64,000 nucleotides of DNA from positions 170,924-234,923 of the forward strand of contig NZ_RAUX01000010.1 of assembly GCF_013464485.1 (NCBI RefSeq), written 5' to 3'. The position numbers and the translations under genes were made by a program. Positions 38,477 to 45,825 of this stretch are shown here, piece after piece. The DNA comes from Stenotrophomonas maltophilia (lineage in GTDB: Bacteria > Pseudomonadota > Gammaproteobacteria > Xanthomonadales > Xanthomonadaceae). Position 1 is the first letter of the stretch. Each line of letters begins with the position of its first letter. Under the pieces are notes generated by a model, which was given only the letters and a program-made list of their open reading frames with translations, ran no database searches and was not told the DNA's origin.

Positions 38477-38713
38477 TCAAAGCGTGGGGGATGGTGCTGT
38501 AAGCGGTGTTGCGTACATTCGCAGAAGTCGTTGCTTGGCCAGCAGCTTCTCGCGCTTCATGCGACCCAGGGTGACATCATCGATCGGGAGTACACCCAAC
38601 TCCGCATCCATGCACTTCTTGTTCAACTTGCGGTGCTGGTCATGGAGTGCCCTGAACTCCGGATCACGCGCGCGACGGGCGTCGATCTCGCTCTGGGGCT
38701 GATCTTCAAACAT
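38477..38713 (-). CDS. YdcH-family (DUF465) small protein
   Basis: A 78-residue highly charged helical protein. It has FRALHDQHRKLNKKCMDAE and LGRMKREKLLAKQRLLRMY, the typical YdcH/DUF465 pattern. Function is unknown in the family. The ATG at 38713 has GGAGGTCCATC directly upstream. Confidence 0.85.
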   Translation of the reverse strand: MFEDQPQSEIDARRARDPEFRALHDQHRKLNKKCMDAELGVLPIDDVTLGRMKREKLLAKQRLLRMYATPLTAPSPTL

Positions 38714-39036
38714 GATGGACCTCCTTCGACAGATACACGAACGCCCCGGCCGCAAGGCACGGGGCGTTGTTCATGGAGGAGCGCCGGTCGATGGCCACCT
38801 GGACGCCTGCAACGACCTGCGGCACTGGCCTGCGCACGTCGGTCTGCTGCGGTTCGCGCCCTGCTTGCATCGGCCCGGCCCTCCCATCGTCCGGTCCGCG
38901 GCATTGCGTCCCGGACGATTGACCCTACGCCTGCTCAAGGCGGGGTTCAAGCCCCCGCGTCAAAAAGGCCGAACCCCGCCGGGGCGGGGTTCAGGCTGAA
39001 TGCTCATCGCAACGAAAAACAAACAATATCAATCAA
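38714..39036. other. Gap between ydcH and the OmpA-like gene
   Basis: About 320 bases without a convincing gene on either strand. It must contain the ydcH promoter and ends with the terminator at 38971-38992. Confidence 0.4.
38971..38992 (-). terminator. Terminator of the OmpA-like / DUF4398 pair
   Basis: GAACCCCG and CGGGGTTC with a GC-rich tip form a strong palindrome. On the minus strand it is followed by CGGCCTTTTTG, giving a T tract for the leftward transcript that ends at 39037. Confidence 0.7.
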
Positions 39037-39921
39037 TTACGGGGCGATGATGACCTCGGCCGAGCGCGCCCGGGTAGAGGCGGCCTTCTTGCCGCTCAGC
39101 TGGATCCGGTTGCTCGCGACACCCCCAGCAACCAGGGCGTCACGCAGCGCCTCGGCGCGCTTCTGGCCGACGCCATTGGCGCTGTCGTAAGCCTCGATGC
39201 GCAGGCGGCCCTTCTTGCCGATGTTCAGGTACTCGGCCAGTGCCCTGGCCTGGTTGCGGGCACCACCGGACAGGCTGGAGGCCCCGGCGGCAAAGGCATC
39301 ACCGCTGAAGGTGAAGACCTCACCGCGCCCGTCGAACTTCGAGCCCGGCAGCTTCTGCCCGGACACCAGCTCGGCTTCCTCGCGGGCCAGCTTGGCCGCG
39401 TTCTGCTGGGCGGCGCTGAGGCGCTGCTGCTGCTTGCCGGCTACGCTGGTCAGGGCGTTCTCGGCGTCCTGGCGGGCCAGGGTCTCGGCCTCGGCAGCCT
39501 GGCGCAGGCGCTCGGCCTCCTCGGCCTGCATCTGCGCCTGCATGCGCAGCTGTTCGGCCTCCTGGCGGGCACGGGCGGCGTCGCGGCGGCTGGCCTCGAT
39601 CAGCAGGTCGCTGCGGGTGCGATCAAGACGGTCGACCTCACGTGCGGCCAGCGCGGTGCGCACGGCGGTCTCGGCGATTTCCACCCGGCGCTCGGCCAGA
39701 TAGGTGGCCAGCTCCTGATCGCGGCGCTTGGCCTTGTCCAGGGTGGCGATGGCCTGCTGGGCCTGCATGCGCTCGAAGGCACCCAGCTCGGCGGTGTCGG
39801 GATTGGCCTGGATGGCCATCAGGCGCTGGCTCAGCTGCGCCACCATCGGGTTATCGGCGGCCATGGCCAGGCTCGGCAGCGCCAGCAGCGCGGCCAGGGT
39901 TGCGGCGGTCATCGGCTTCAC
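39037..39921 (-). CDS. OmpA-like periplasmic/envelope protein with coiled-coil region
   Basis: A 294-residue secreted protein. The signal peptide MTAATLAALLALPSLAMA is followed by a long Ala/Arg/Glu/Gln helix (about 60-195) predicted as coiled coil. The C-terminal ~100 residues have an OmpA-like fold: FTFSGDAFAAGASSLSGGA, RLRIEAYDSANGVGQKRAEA and RIQLSGKKAASTRARSAEVI. The usual peptidoglycan-binding motif is partly degenerate (EAYDSANGVG where EGHTDxxG is typical). The start chosen is GTG at 39921, which overlaps the upstream stop (GTGA) and has GGGGAGG; an ATG at 39912 is the alternative. Confidence 0.75.
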   Translation of the reverse strand: MKPMTAATLAALLALPSLAMAADNPMVAQLSQRLMAIQANPDTAELGAFERMQAQQAIATLDKAKRRDQELATYLAERRVEIAETAVRTALAAREVDRLDRTRSDLLIEASRRDAARARQEAEQLRMQAQMQAEEAERLRQAAEAETLARQDAENALTSVAGKQQQRLSAAQQNAAKLAREEAELVSGQKLPGSKFDGRGEVFTFSGDAFAAGASSLSGGARNQARALAEYLNIGKKGRLRIEAYDSANGVGQKRAEALRDALVAGGVASNRIQLSGKKAASTRARSAEVIIAP

Positions 39922-40307
39922 CGGCGGTCCTCCCCGGTCGACAGCTGGCGTTGCAGCTGGTTGACCTCGTTGCGACGCAGCTGCAGCTGCGCGGTGACGG
40001 TGGCCTCCTCGCTGCGGGCGCGGGCCAGATCGGCATCGGCAGCGGCGCGCAGGGCCATTGCCGGGGCGTTCTTGCGCTCACGGCGGTCGCCGGCGGCGCG
40101 CTGCGCCTGTTCCAGCCCCTGCCGGGCCAGCCCGATCAGGTCCGAGGCGTACTGGTCGGCATCGGCCTGGGTGGCCTTGTCGACCGCCTGCCGGGCCTGT
40201 GCCAGTTCCAGTGCGGCGTCCTGCGCCCATGCGGGGGCAGACAGTGCGAATGCAAACGCCATCACATACAGGCCATGGCGCATTCGTGCGAAGCTAGGTC
40301 GTTTCAT
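39918..40307 (-). CDS. DUF4398-like secreted coiled-coil protein
   Basis: A 129-residue protein with a signal peptide (LYVMAFAFALSAPAWAQ) and an Ala/Arg/Glu/Gln-rich mature helix typical of DUF4398 proteins, which often precede an OmpA-like gene. Its stop overlaps the next gene start. The pair likely forms or stabilises an envelope complex; function is unknown. The ATG at 40307 (MKRPSFARMRHG) is used; the longer frame has no homology. Confidence 0.7.
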   Translation of the reverse strand: MKRPSFARMRHGLYVMAFAFALSAPAWAQDAALELAQARQAVDKATQADADQYASDLIGLARQGLEQAQRAAGDRRERKNAPAMALRAAADADLARARSEEATVTAQLQLRRNEVNQLQRQLSTGEDRR

Positions 40308-40404
40308 TGGGGAGGCCGTACCGGTTGTCGGTTCACGGCCATTGTCGTCAAGCCGACACCGTGCTGGCAACGGGCGTCGGCCGTTTCGTTGGGGAAAATT
40401 CGCA

Positions 40405-41532
40405 ATGGATATCGGCTACTTCCTGAAGCTGATGACCGAAAAGAACGCTTCGGACATGTTCCTGACCACCGGAGCACCGGTCTACATCAAGATCGAAGGG
40501 AAGCTTTATCCGCTGGGCAACACCGGCCTGCCGCCGGGCATGGTCAAGAAGATCGCCTACTCGCTGATGGACGAAGGCCAGGTGCCGCAGTTCGAGCGCG
40601 AGCTGGAGCTCAACATGGCCATCGCCCTGCCCGATGCCGGGCGCTTCCGCGTCAACGTGTTCAAGCAGCGTGGCGAGGTCGGCATGGTCATCCGCGCCAT
40701 CCGCAGCCGCATCCCGAGCATCGAGGAGCTGAACCTGCCGCAGGTGCTGAAGGACGTCATCATGACCCCGCGCGGGCTGGTGCTGGTGGTGGGGTCCACC
40801 GGCTCCGGCAAGTCCACCTCGCTGGCGTCGATGATCGACCACCGCAACAGCACCACCACCGGTCACATCCTCACCATCGAGGATCCGATCGAGTACCTGC
40901 ACAAGCACAAGATGTCGATCGTCAACCAGCGCGAGGTCGGGCTGGACACGCATGCCTTCCACAACGCGCTGAAGAACGCGATGCGTGAAGCGCCGGATGT
41001 GATTCTGATCGGCGAGATCCTGGACGCGGAAACGATGGAGGCGGCGATCGCCTTTGCCGAAACCGGCCACCTGTGCCTGGCCACCCTGCACTCCAACAAC
41101 GCCGACCAGACCATCGAGCGCATCCTCAACTTCTTCCCGGAAAGCGCGCACAAGAACGTGCTGATGAACCTGGCGCTGAACCTGCGTGCGGTGATCAGCC
41201 AGCGTCTGGTGAAGAACAAGGAAGGCCGTCGCCTGCCGGCCACCGAGGTGCTGATCAACACGCCGATGATCCGCGACCTGCTCCGCCGCGGCCAGGTGCA
41301 CGAGATCAAGGCGGCGATGGAAGGCTCGCTGGAGGAAGGTATGGAGAGCTTCGACCAGTGCCTGTTCCGGCTGGCCAAGGCTGGCGTCATCGATCAAGAG
41401 GAGGCGCTGCGCGCGGCCGACTCACGCGATGGCCTGGCCCTGAAGTTCCGCCTGTCCGAAGGCAGCAGCGGCGAGCACGACCCGTACGCCGATTTCTCTG
41501 CTGGCGCGCCCAGCATCACCCACGGCTTCTGA
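40405..41532 (+). CDS. pilU: Type IV pilus ATPase PilU
   Basis: A 375-residue PilT-family hexameric ATPase. MDIGYFLKLMTEKNASDMFL is the PilU-type N-terminus, VVGSTGSGKSTSLASM is Walker A, ILTIEDPIEYLHKHK and EAPDVILIGEILDAETMEAA (Walker B) follow, then ETGHLCLATLHSNNA. The N-terminus and the C-terminal extension after about 345 favour PilU over PilT. PilU assists PilT in pilus retraction. No pilT is present within the window. Confidence 0.92.
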   Translation: MDIGYFLKLMTEKNASDMFLTTGAPVYIKIEGKLYPLGNTGLPPGMVKKIAYSLMDEGQVPQFERELELNMAIALPDAGRFRVNVFKQRGEVGMVIRAIRSRIPSIEELNLPQVLKDVIMTPRGLVLVVGSTGSGKSTSLASMIDHRNSTTTGHILTIEDPIEYLHKHKMSIVNQREVGLDTHAFHNALKNAMREAPDVILIGEILDAETMEAAIAFAETGHLCLATLHSNNADQTIERILNFFPESAHKNVLMNLALNLRAVISQRLVKNKEGRRLPATEVLINTPMIRDLLRRGQVHEIKAAMEGSLEEGMESFDQCLFRLAKAGVIDQEEALRAADSRDGLALKFRLSEGSSGEHDPYADFSAGAPSITHGF

Positions 41533-41539
41533 CAGCACG

Positions 41540-41606
41540 AAAAAGGGGACGGAGGGGATTAAGTCGTTTATGGCACAAACGACTTAATCCCCTCCGTCCC
41601 CTTTTT
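41540..41606. terminator. Very long perfect inverted repeat between pilU and maiA
   Basis: Arms 41540-41569 and 41577-41606 are perfectly complementary over 30 bp with a 7-base loop (ATGGCAC). The arms end in A and T runs, so it can terminate transcription in both directions between the convergent genes. A 30-bp perfect stem is far longer than a normal terminator and suggests a mobile or dispersed repeat. Confidence 0.85.
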
Positions 41607-41612
41607 TTTGGT

Positions 41613-42281
41613 TTACGCGGCGTCGAGCTGGTTTTCCGGGCGCGCGTGTTCGAAGGCATCCAGCGCCTGGCACGCTGCTTCTATCCGGCGCAGCGTTGGA
41701 TAAGGCGTCAGGTCCAGACCGAAGCGGTGTGCGTTGTAGAGCTGCGGCAACAGACAGAGGTCGGCCAGACCGGGGCGGTCGCCGTGGCAGAAGGCGCCGG
41801 TGTCGCGGCTGTTGGCCAGCATCGTCTCCATCGCCGCGAAGCCCTCGGCGATCCAGTGCAGGGTCCACTGCGTGCGGGCATCGGCCGGCAGCTGCAGGCT
41901 GCGCTCCAGGTACTGCATCACCCTCAGGTTGTTGATCGGGTGGATGTCGCAGGCCACCAGTTGGGCCAGTGTACGCACCCGCGCACGGCCGGCGGCATCG
42001 GCCGGCAGCAGCGGCACCTGAGGGAAGCGCTCGTCCAGGTACTCGACGATCGCCAGCGACTGGGTAAGCGTGTGCCCCTCGTGCAGCAGGGTCGGCACCA
42101 GCTGCTGCGGATTGAGTGCGCGATAAGCGTCAAGGTGCTGCTCGCCACCGTCGCGCACCAGGTGCACCGGCCGGGCCTCCCAGGCCAGGCCCTTCAGCTC
42201 CAGGCCGATGCGTACGCGGTAGGCGGCACTGGATCGCCAGTAGGTGTACAGCACGATGCCGTCGTCAACCAGGATGTCCAT
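41613..42281 (-). CDS. maiA: Maleylacetoacetate isomerase (zeta-class GST)
   Basis: A 222-residue glutathione-transferase-like protein. YTYWRSSAAYRVRIGLELKG contains the zeta-class SSxxSxRVR-type motif, NPQQLVPTLLHEG and LTQSLAIVEYLDE follow, and CDIHPINNLRVMQYL is diagnostic of the isomerase. It converts maleylacetoacetate to fumarylacetoacetate with glutathione. The ATG at 42281 has GGAGGTGGCG upstream and is preferred to the ATG at 42293. It lies 14 bases downstream of the hydrolase gene that uses its product. Confidence 0.9.
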   Translation of the reverse strand: MDILVDDGIVLYTYWRSSAAYRVRIGLELKGLAWEARPVHLVRDGGEQHLDAYRALNPQQLVPTLLHEGHTLTQSLAIVEYLDERFPQVPLLPADAAGRARVRTLAQLVACDIHPINNLRVMQYLERSLQLPADARTQWTLHWIAEGFAAMETMLANSRDTGAFCHGDRPGLADLCLLPQLYNAHRFGLDLTPYPTLRRIEAACQALDAFEHARPENQLDAA

Positions 42282-42295
42282 CGCCACCTCCATGC

Positions 42296-43285
42296 TCAGG
42301 GCTTGGCCGCCTGTTCGATGCGCTGTTCGATGGCACCGAAGATGCTGTTGCCGGCGGCATCGAGCATCTCGATACGCACCACATCGCCGAACGACATGAA
42401 CGGCGTGCTCGGCTTGCCATCGCGCAGGGTTTCGACCACGCGCTGCTCGGCGAAGCACGATGCACCCTTGCTGGTGTCTTCGTTGGCGATGGTGCCCGAG
42501 CCGACGATGGTGCCAGCACCCAGCGGGCGGGTCTTGGCCGCATGCGCGACCAGCTGGGCGAAGTTGAACTGCATGTCCACGCCGGCTTCCGGCGCACCGA
42601 ACCACTGCCCGTTGATGTGGGTCAGCAGCGGCAGGTGCACCTTGCTGTCCTGCCAGGCAGCGCCCAGCTCGTCAGGGGTGACGAACACCGGCGACAGCGC
42701 CGAACGCGGCTTGGACTGCAGGAAGCCGAAGCCCTTGGCCAGCTCGCCGGGAATCAGGTTGCGCAGCGAGACATCGTTGACCAGGCCGACCAGCTGGATG
42801 TGGCCCGCCGCCTGTTCAGGGGTGGCCGCCATCGGCACGTCGTCGGTGATCACCACGATCTCTGCTTCCAGGTCGATGCCGTAGTCCTCGCTGACCACCT
42901 TGACCGCATCGCGCGGGCCGTAGAAGCCGGCGCTGGTCGCCTGGTACATCAGCGGGTCGGTGTAGAAGCTCTCCGGCACTTCGGCGCCGCGGGCGCGGCG
43001 TACGCGCTCGACGTGCGGCAGGTAGGCGCTGCCGTCGACGAATTCATAGGCGCGCGGCATCGGCGCGGCCAGCGCCTGCACATCCAGATCGAACACGCCG
43101 TCGGCGTCGCCGGCATTGAGCGATTCGTACAGCGCGTTCAGGCGCGGCGCGATGTGGCTCCAGTCCTCCAGGGCCTGCTGCAGGGTGGCGGCAATACCGG
43201 TGGCGCGCACGCCGTGGCGCAGGTCACGCGAGACGACGATCAGGGTGCCGTCGCGGCCGCCTTCCTTCAAAGAACCAAGCTTCAT
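42296..43285 (-). CDS. fahA: Fumarylacetoacetate hydrolase
   Basis: A 329-residue FAH-family enzyme. MKLGSLKEGGRDGTLIVVSR is the start, YGIDLEAEIVVITDDVPM carries the metal-binding acidic residues, VGLVNDVSLRNLIPGELAKGF and LVAHAAKTRPLGAGTIVGSG are core motifs. It cleaves fumarylacetoacetate to fumarate and acetoacetate, the last step of tyrosine breakdown. The acetoacetate could feed ScoAB (4736-6101). The start is the ATG at 43285. Confidence 0.88.
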   Translation of the reverse strand: MKLGSLKEGGRDGTLIVVSRDLRHGVRATGIAATLQQALEDWSHIAPRLNALYESLNAGDADGVFDLDVQALAAPMPRAYEFVDGSAYLPHVERVRRARGAEVPESFYTDPLMYQATSAGFYGPRDAVKVVSEDYGIDLEAEIVVITDDVPMAATPEQAAGHIQLVGLVNDVSLRNLIPGELAKGFGFLQSKPRSALSPVFVTPDELGAAWQDSKVHLPLLTHINGQWFGAPEAGVDMQFNFAQLVAHAAKTRPLGAGTIVGSGTIANEDTSKGASCFAEQRVVETLRDGKPSTPFMSFGDVVRIEMLDAAGNSIFGAIEQRIEQAAKP

Positions 43286-43379
43286 GGGTGGGTGTCCGGA
43301 GTCGTGGGCAAACAAGTTTCAAGTGTAATCAAATCTGCGGCGACGCCAAGCTGCAGCGCGGCATCGGCCCACCCTACCG

Positions 43380-43610
43380 TAGTGGGGGGTTCGGCAGGGT
43401 TGCACCCTGCACCTGCTTCAAGCCAGGGCAACAGCCGAAGCAACAGCAACAGCGGCCTTTCCGTGGGTTGCCGGGGCGGTGTCGGATTGCGGCGTCTCCC
43501 GCCACCGGACCCACCCCGCCCCCCCTCAGGGAACCCGCTTTTGACGTTGACGTTGACGTTACTTCGGCCTCTGCAGGTGCAGGGCGCAGCCCTGCAGAGA
43601 GAGCCCCCTA
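43380..43610. repeat. Large imperfect palindrome with hexamer runs upstream of rhlE
   Basis: The 605-base gap 43286-43890 has no convincing gene. Within it, 43396-43418 and 43571-43597 are inverted relatives (2 mismatches over 23 bases). Inside them CAACAG-type runs near 43430-43460 face GACGTT repeats (three in a row, 43543-43560). The whole stretch can fold as one long imperfect hairpin and looks like a dispersed repeat. Confidence 0.45.
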
Positions 43611-43625
43611 CCTGAACGGGGCTTT

Positions 43626-43655
43626 TTGCGCGAGGTCTCAGCCATCGGTTAGACT
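43626..43655 (+). promoter_or_regulatory. Predicted rhlE promoter
   Basis: TTGCGC (43626-43631) and TAGACT (43650-43655) are spaced 18 bases apart. Transcription from here would give a leader of about 230 bases before rhlE at 43891. Confidence 0.4.
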
Positions 43656-43890
43656 AGGCGGGTCTGCAGCGGCCGTCCGTTTCCCTTCGGGATCGCCGGC
43701 GTCCGGGGTCCGCCCCGTCGCCCGCCCCCACTCCGACACCGTTCGTCACGCATTCCAGCCTGCGCTCCGTGCCGGCTGCACCCAACTTCTCGCAGCGCGG
43801 TTCACGGGAACGCTCCGAGTCAGCCGATCAGTTTGATCTGCCCCCGTCTGTCCAATCGGACAGGCGTTTCTTGTACTTGGAGCAAACTCA

Positions 43891-45306
43891 ATGTCTTTTG
43901 AATCGCTGGGCCTGGCGCCCTTCCTGCTGCGTGCGCTTGCCGAGCAGGGCTACGAAAACCCGACCCCGATCCAGCAGCAGGCGATTCCGCTGGCGCTGGC
44001 CGGTCGCGACCTGCTGGCCGGCGCACAGACCGGCACCGGCAAGACCGCCGCGTTCGGCCTGCCGCTGCTGCAGCACCTGGGCACCGCCTCGCAGGAAGTG
44101 CGCAGCGGCCCGCGCAAGCCGCGTGCGCTGATCCTGGCCCCGACCCGCGAACTGGCCACCCAGGTGCATGACAGCCTGCGCGGCTACAGCAAGTATCTGC
44201 GCATTCCCAGCGCCTGCATCTACGGCGGCGTCGGCATGGGCAACCAGCTGGACATCCTGCGCCGTGGCGTGGACCTGCTGGTGGCCTGCCCGGGCCGCCT
44301 GATCGACCACCTGGAGCGTCGCAGCATCGACCTGTCCGGCATTGAACTGCTGGTGCTGGACGAAGCCGACCGCATGCTCGACATGGGCTTCCTGCCGTCG
44401 ATCAAGCGCATCCTGGCCAAGCTGCCGAAGCAGAACCGCCAGACCCTGCTGTTCTCGGCCACCTTCGAGGACAACATCCGCCAGTTGGCGCTGGAGTTCA
44501 TGCGCAACCCGGAACAGATCCAGGTGACGCCGAAGAACACCGTGGCCGAAACCATCACCCACCGCGTGCACCCGGTCGATGCCGGCCGCAAGCGCGACCT
44601 GCTGCTGCACCTGCTGGCGCAGGACAGCCGCGAGCAGACGCTGGTGTTCGCTCGCACCAAGCACGGCAGCGACAAGCTGGCGTCGTTCCTGGAAAAGTCG
44701 GGCATCAAGACTGCGGCAATCCACGGCAACAAGAGCCAGGGCCAGCGTCTGCGTGCACTGGGCGATTTCAAGGCCGGCCGCATGACCGTGCTGGTGGCCA
44801 CCGACATCGCCGCACGTGGCATCGACATCAACGAGCTGCCGAAGGTGATCAACTTCGACCTGCCGATGGTGGCCGAGGACTACGTGCACCGCATCGGCCG
44901 TACCGGCCGCAACGGTTCGACCGGCCAAGCGATCTCGCTGGTGGCGCAGGATGAAGTGAAGCTGCTGCGCGCGATCGTGCGCCTGCTCGGCCGCGACATG
45001 GACATCCGTGATGTGCCCGGCTTTGAACTGCAGACCCCGATCCGCTGGGGCAACAGTGCGCCGGGCAAGGCCGAGCACGACACCGGCGAGCGCGCGCCGC
45101 GCAAGAGCCACGCACGCCGTCCGCACGGCGATGCACCGCGCCATGCGCATGCCGGCCCGAAGAAGGCCGGTGGCGGCCGTCGTGAGGGCGGTGGCAATGG
45201 CCAGCAGCGTGCCGGTGCGGGTCAGGGCCAGCGTCGTGGCGGTGGTGGCAATGGTGGCGGCCGTGGCCGCGGCCAGGGTGGCAACGGCGGCGGTCGCGCC
45301 GGCTGA
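43891..45306 (+). CDS. rhlE: DEAD-box RNA helicase RhlE
   Basis: A 471-residue DEAD-box helicase: Q-motif PTPIQQQAIPLAL, AQTGTGKTAAFGLPLL (motif I), PTRELATQV, VLDEADRMLDMGF (II), LFSATFEDNI (III), DIAARGIDINELP and HRIGRTGR (VI). A basic, glycine- and arginine-rich tail of about 90 residues (HARRPHGDAPRHAHAGPKK, then many RGG-like repeats) binds RNA non-specifically. It unwinds structured RNA in ribosome assembly or RNA decay, especially in the cold. The ATG at 43891 follows a hairpin (CTGTCC / GGACAG, near 43849-43866) and TTGGAGC. Confidence 0.93.
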   Translation: MSFESLGLAPFLLRALAEQGYENPTPIQQQAIPLALAGRDLLAGAQTGTGKTAAFGLPLLQHLGTASQEVRSGPRKPRALILAPTRELATQVHDSLRGYSKYLRIPSACIYGGVGMGNQLDILRRGVDLLVACPGRLIDHLERRSIDLSGIELLVLDEADRMLDMGFLPSIKRILAKLPKQNRQTLLFSATFEDNIRQLALEFMRNPEQIQVTPKNTVAETITHRVHPVDAGRKRDLLLHLLAQDSREQTLVFARTKHGSDKLASFLEKSGIKTAAIHGNKSQGQRLRALGDFKAGRMTVLVATDIAARGIDINELPKVINFDLPMVAEDYVHRIGRTGRNGSTGQAISLVAQDEVKLLRAIVRLLGRDMDIRDVPGFELQTPIRWGNSAPGKAEHDTGERAPRKSHARRPHGDAPRHAHAGPKKAGGGRREGGGNGQQRAGAGQGQRRGGGGNGGGRGRGQGGNGGGRAG

Positions 45307-45353
45307 TCCAGCTCGCATGGTTGCTGCTTCCAGATGCGCGGGGGCTTAACGAA

Positions 45354-45381
45354 GGACGGCGCTGACGCGCCGTCCTTTTTT
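45354..45381 (+). terminator. rhlE terminator
   Basis: GGACGGCGC (45354-45362) and GCGCCGTCC (45367-45375) form a perfect 9-bp stem with a 4-base loop followed by six T (45376-45381). A classic intrinsic terminator. Confidence 0.9.
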
Positions 45382-45426
45382 GTTGCTGGCTACCGGGCGA
45401 TAGAGCACGCGGTGGCAGTGCCGAGG

Positions 45427-45534
45427 GCGGATGGGCATGGGGGCAGCGCAGAACACGCCGTAAATACGTCCATGTAAGCTCGATGGCGCCATCCATGGCG
45501 CCAACGGTTCTGCGCTGCCCCCATGCCCATCCGC
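45427..45534 (+). repeat. Composite stem-loop repeat, copy 1
   Basis: Arms 45427-45454 and 45507-45534 are perfectly complementary over 28 bp. They enclose a 52-base core (45455-45506) with AAATACGTCCATGTAAGCTC and an inner hairpin TGGCGCCAT / ATGGCGCCA. The core reappears inverted at 45717-45768 between different arms. Confidence 0.85.
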
Positions 45535-45574
45535 TTCAAGCATTGCCTGCGCCTTCCTCTCCCGCCGGGTAGCC

Positions 45575-45635
45575 GGGAAAAGAAAGATCAAATTCAAATT
45601 CAAAGGCAAAGGCAAAAGCCAGTGTTGCTGCTTTT
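45575..45635. repeat. A-rich hexamer run between the two stem-loop copies
   Basis: Repeated CAAATT and AAAGGC-type units (about 45586-45618) form a short degenerate hexamer array between the inverted stem-loop copies. No gene is visible here. Confidence 0.4.
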
Positions 45636-45689
45636 GCCCTCGCTCCCGCCTTGGGGTTTGATGCGTCCGCGCCCGCAGGAAACTGTCAA

Positions 45690-45795
45690 GGGGAGGCCGG
45701 GCGGGCTGCGCAGGACCGTGAGGCGCATGGATGCGCCGATCGAGCTTACATGGACGTATTTACAGCGTGTCCTGCGCTGCCCGCCCGGCCTCCCC
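45690..45795 (-). repeat. Composite stem-loop repeat, copy 2 (inverted)
   Basis: Arms 45690-45716 and 45769-45795 pair over 27 bp with one mismatch. The 52-base core (45717-45768) is the reverse complement of copy 1's core, with about 80 per cent identity. Its inner hairpin has changed sequence (GGCGCAT / ATGCGCC) but still pairs. The outer arm sequences are unrelated to those of copy 1 except next to the core. Confidence 0.85.
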
Positions 45796-45825
45796 CACAC
45801 GCATCAACAAAGGCGCGCAAACGCC

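Noticed and set aside
38244-38480. A short leftward gene between ydcH and cbs
   Set aside because: The frame has no family pattern and runs across a perfect 12-bp hairpin and GC-rich palindromes.
43540-43565. A phase-variable coding repeat (GACGTT)
   Set aside because: The repeat has only three units and is not inside any supported reading frame.
45427-45795. A CRISPR array
   Set aside because: Only two inverted core copies exist, with paired arms instead of regular direct repeats and spacers, and no cas genes are near.
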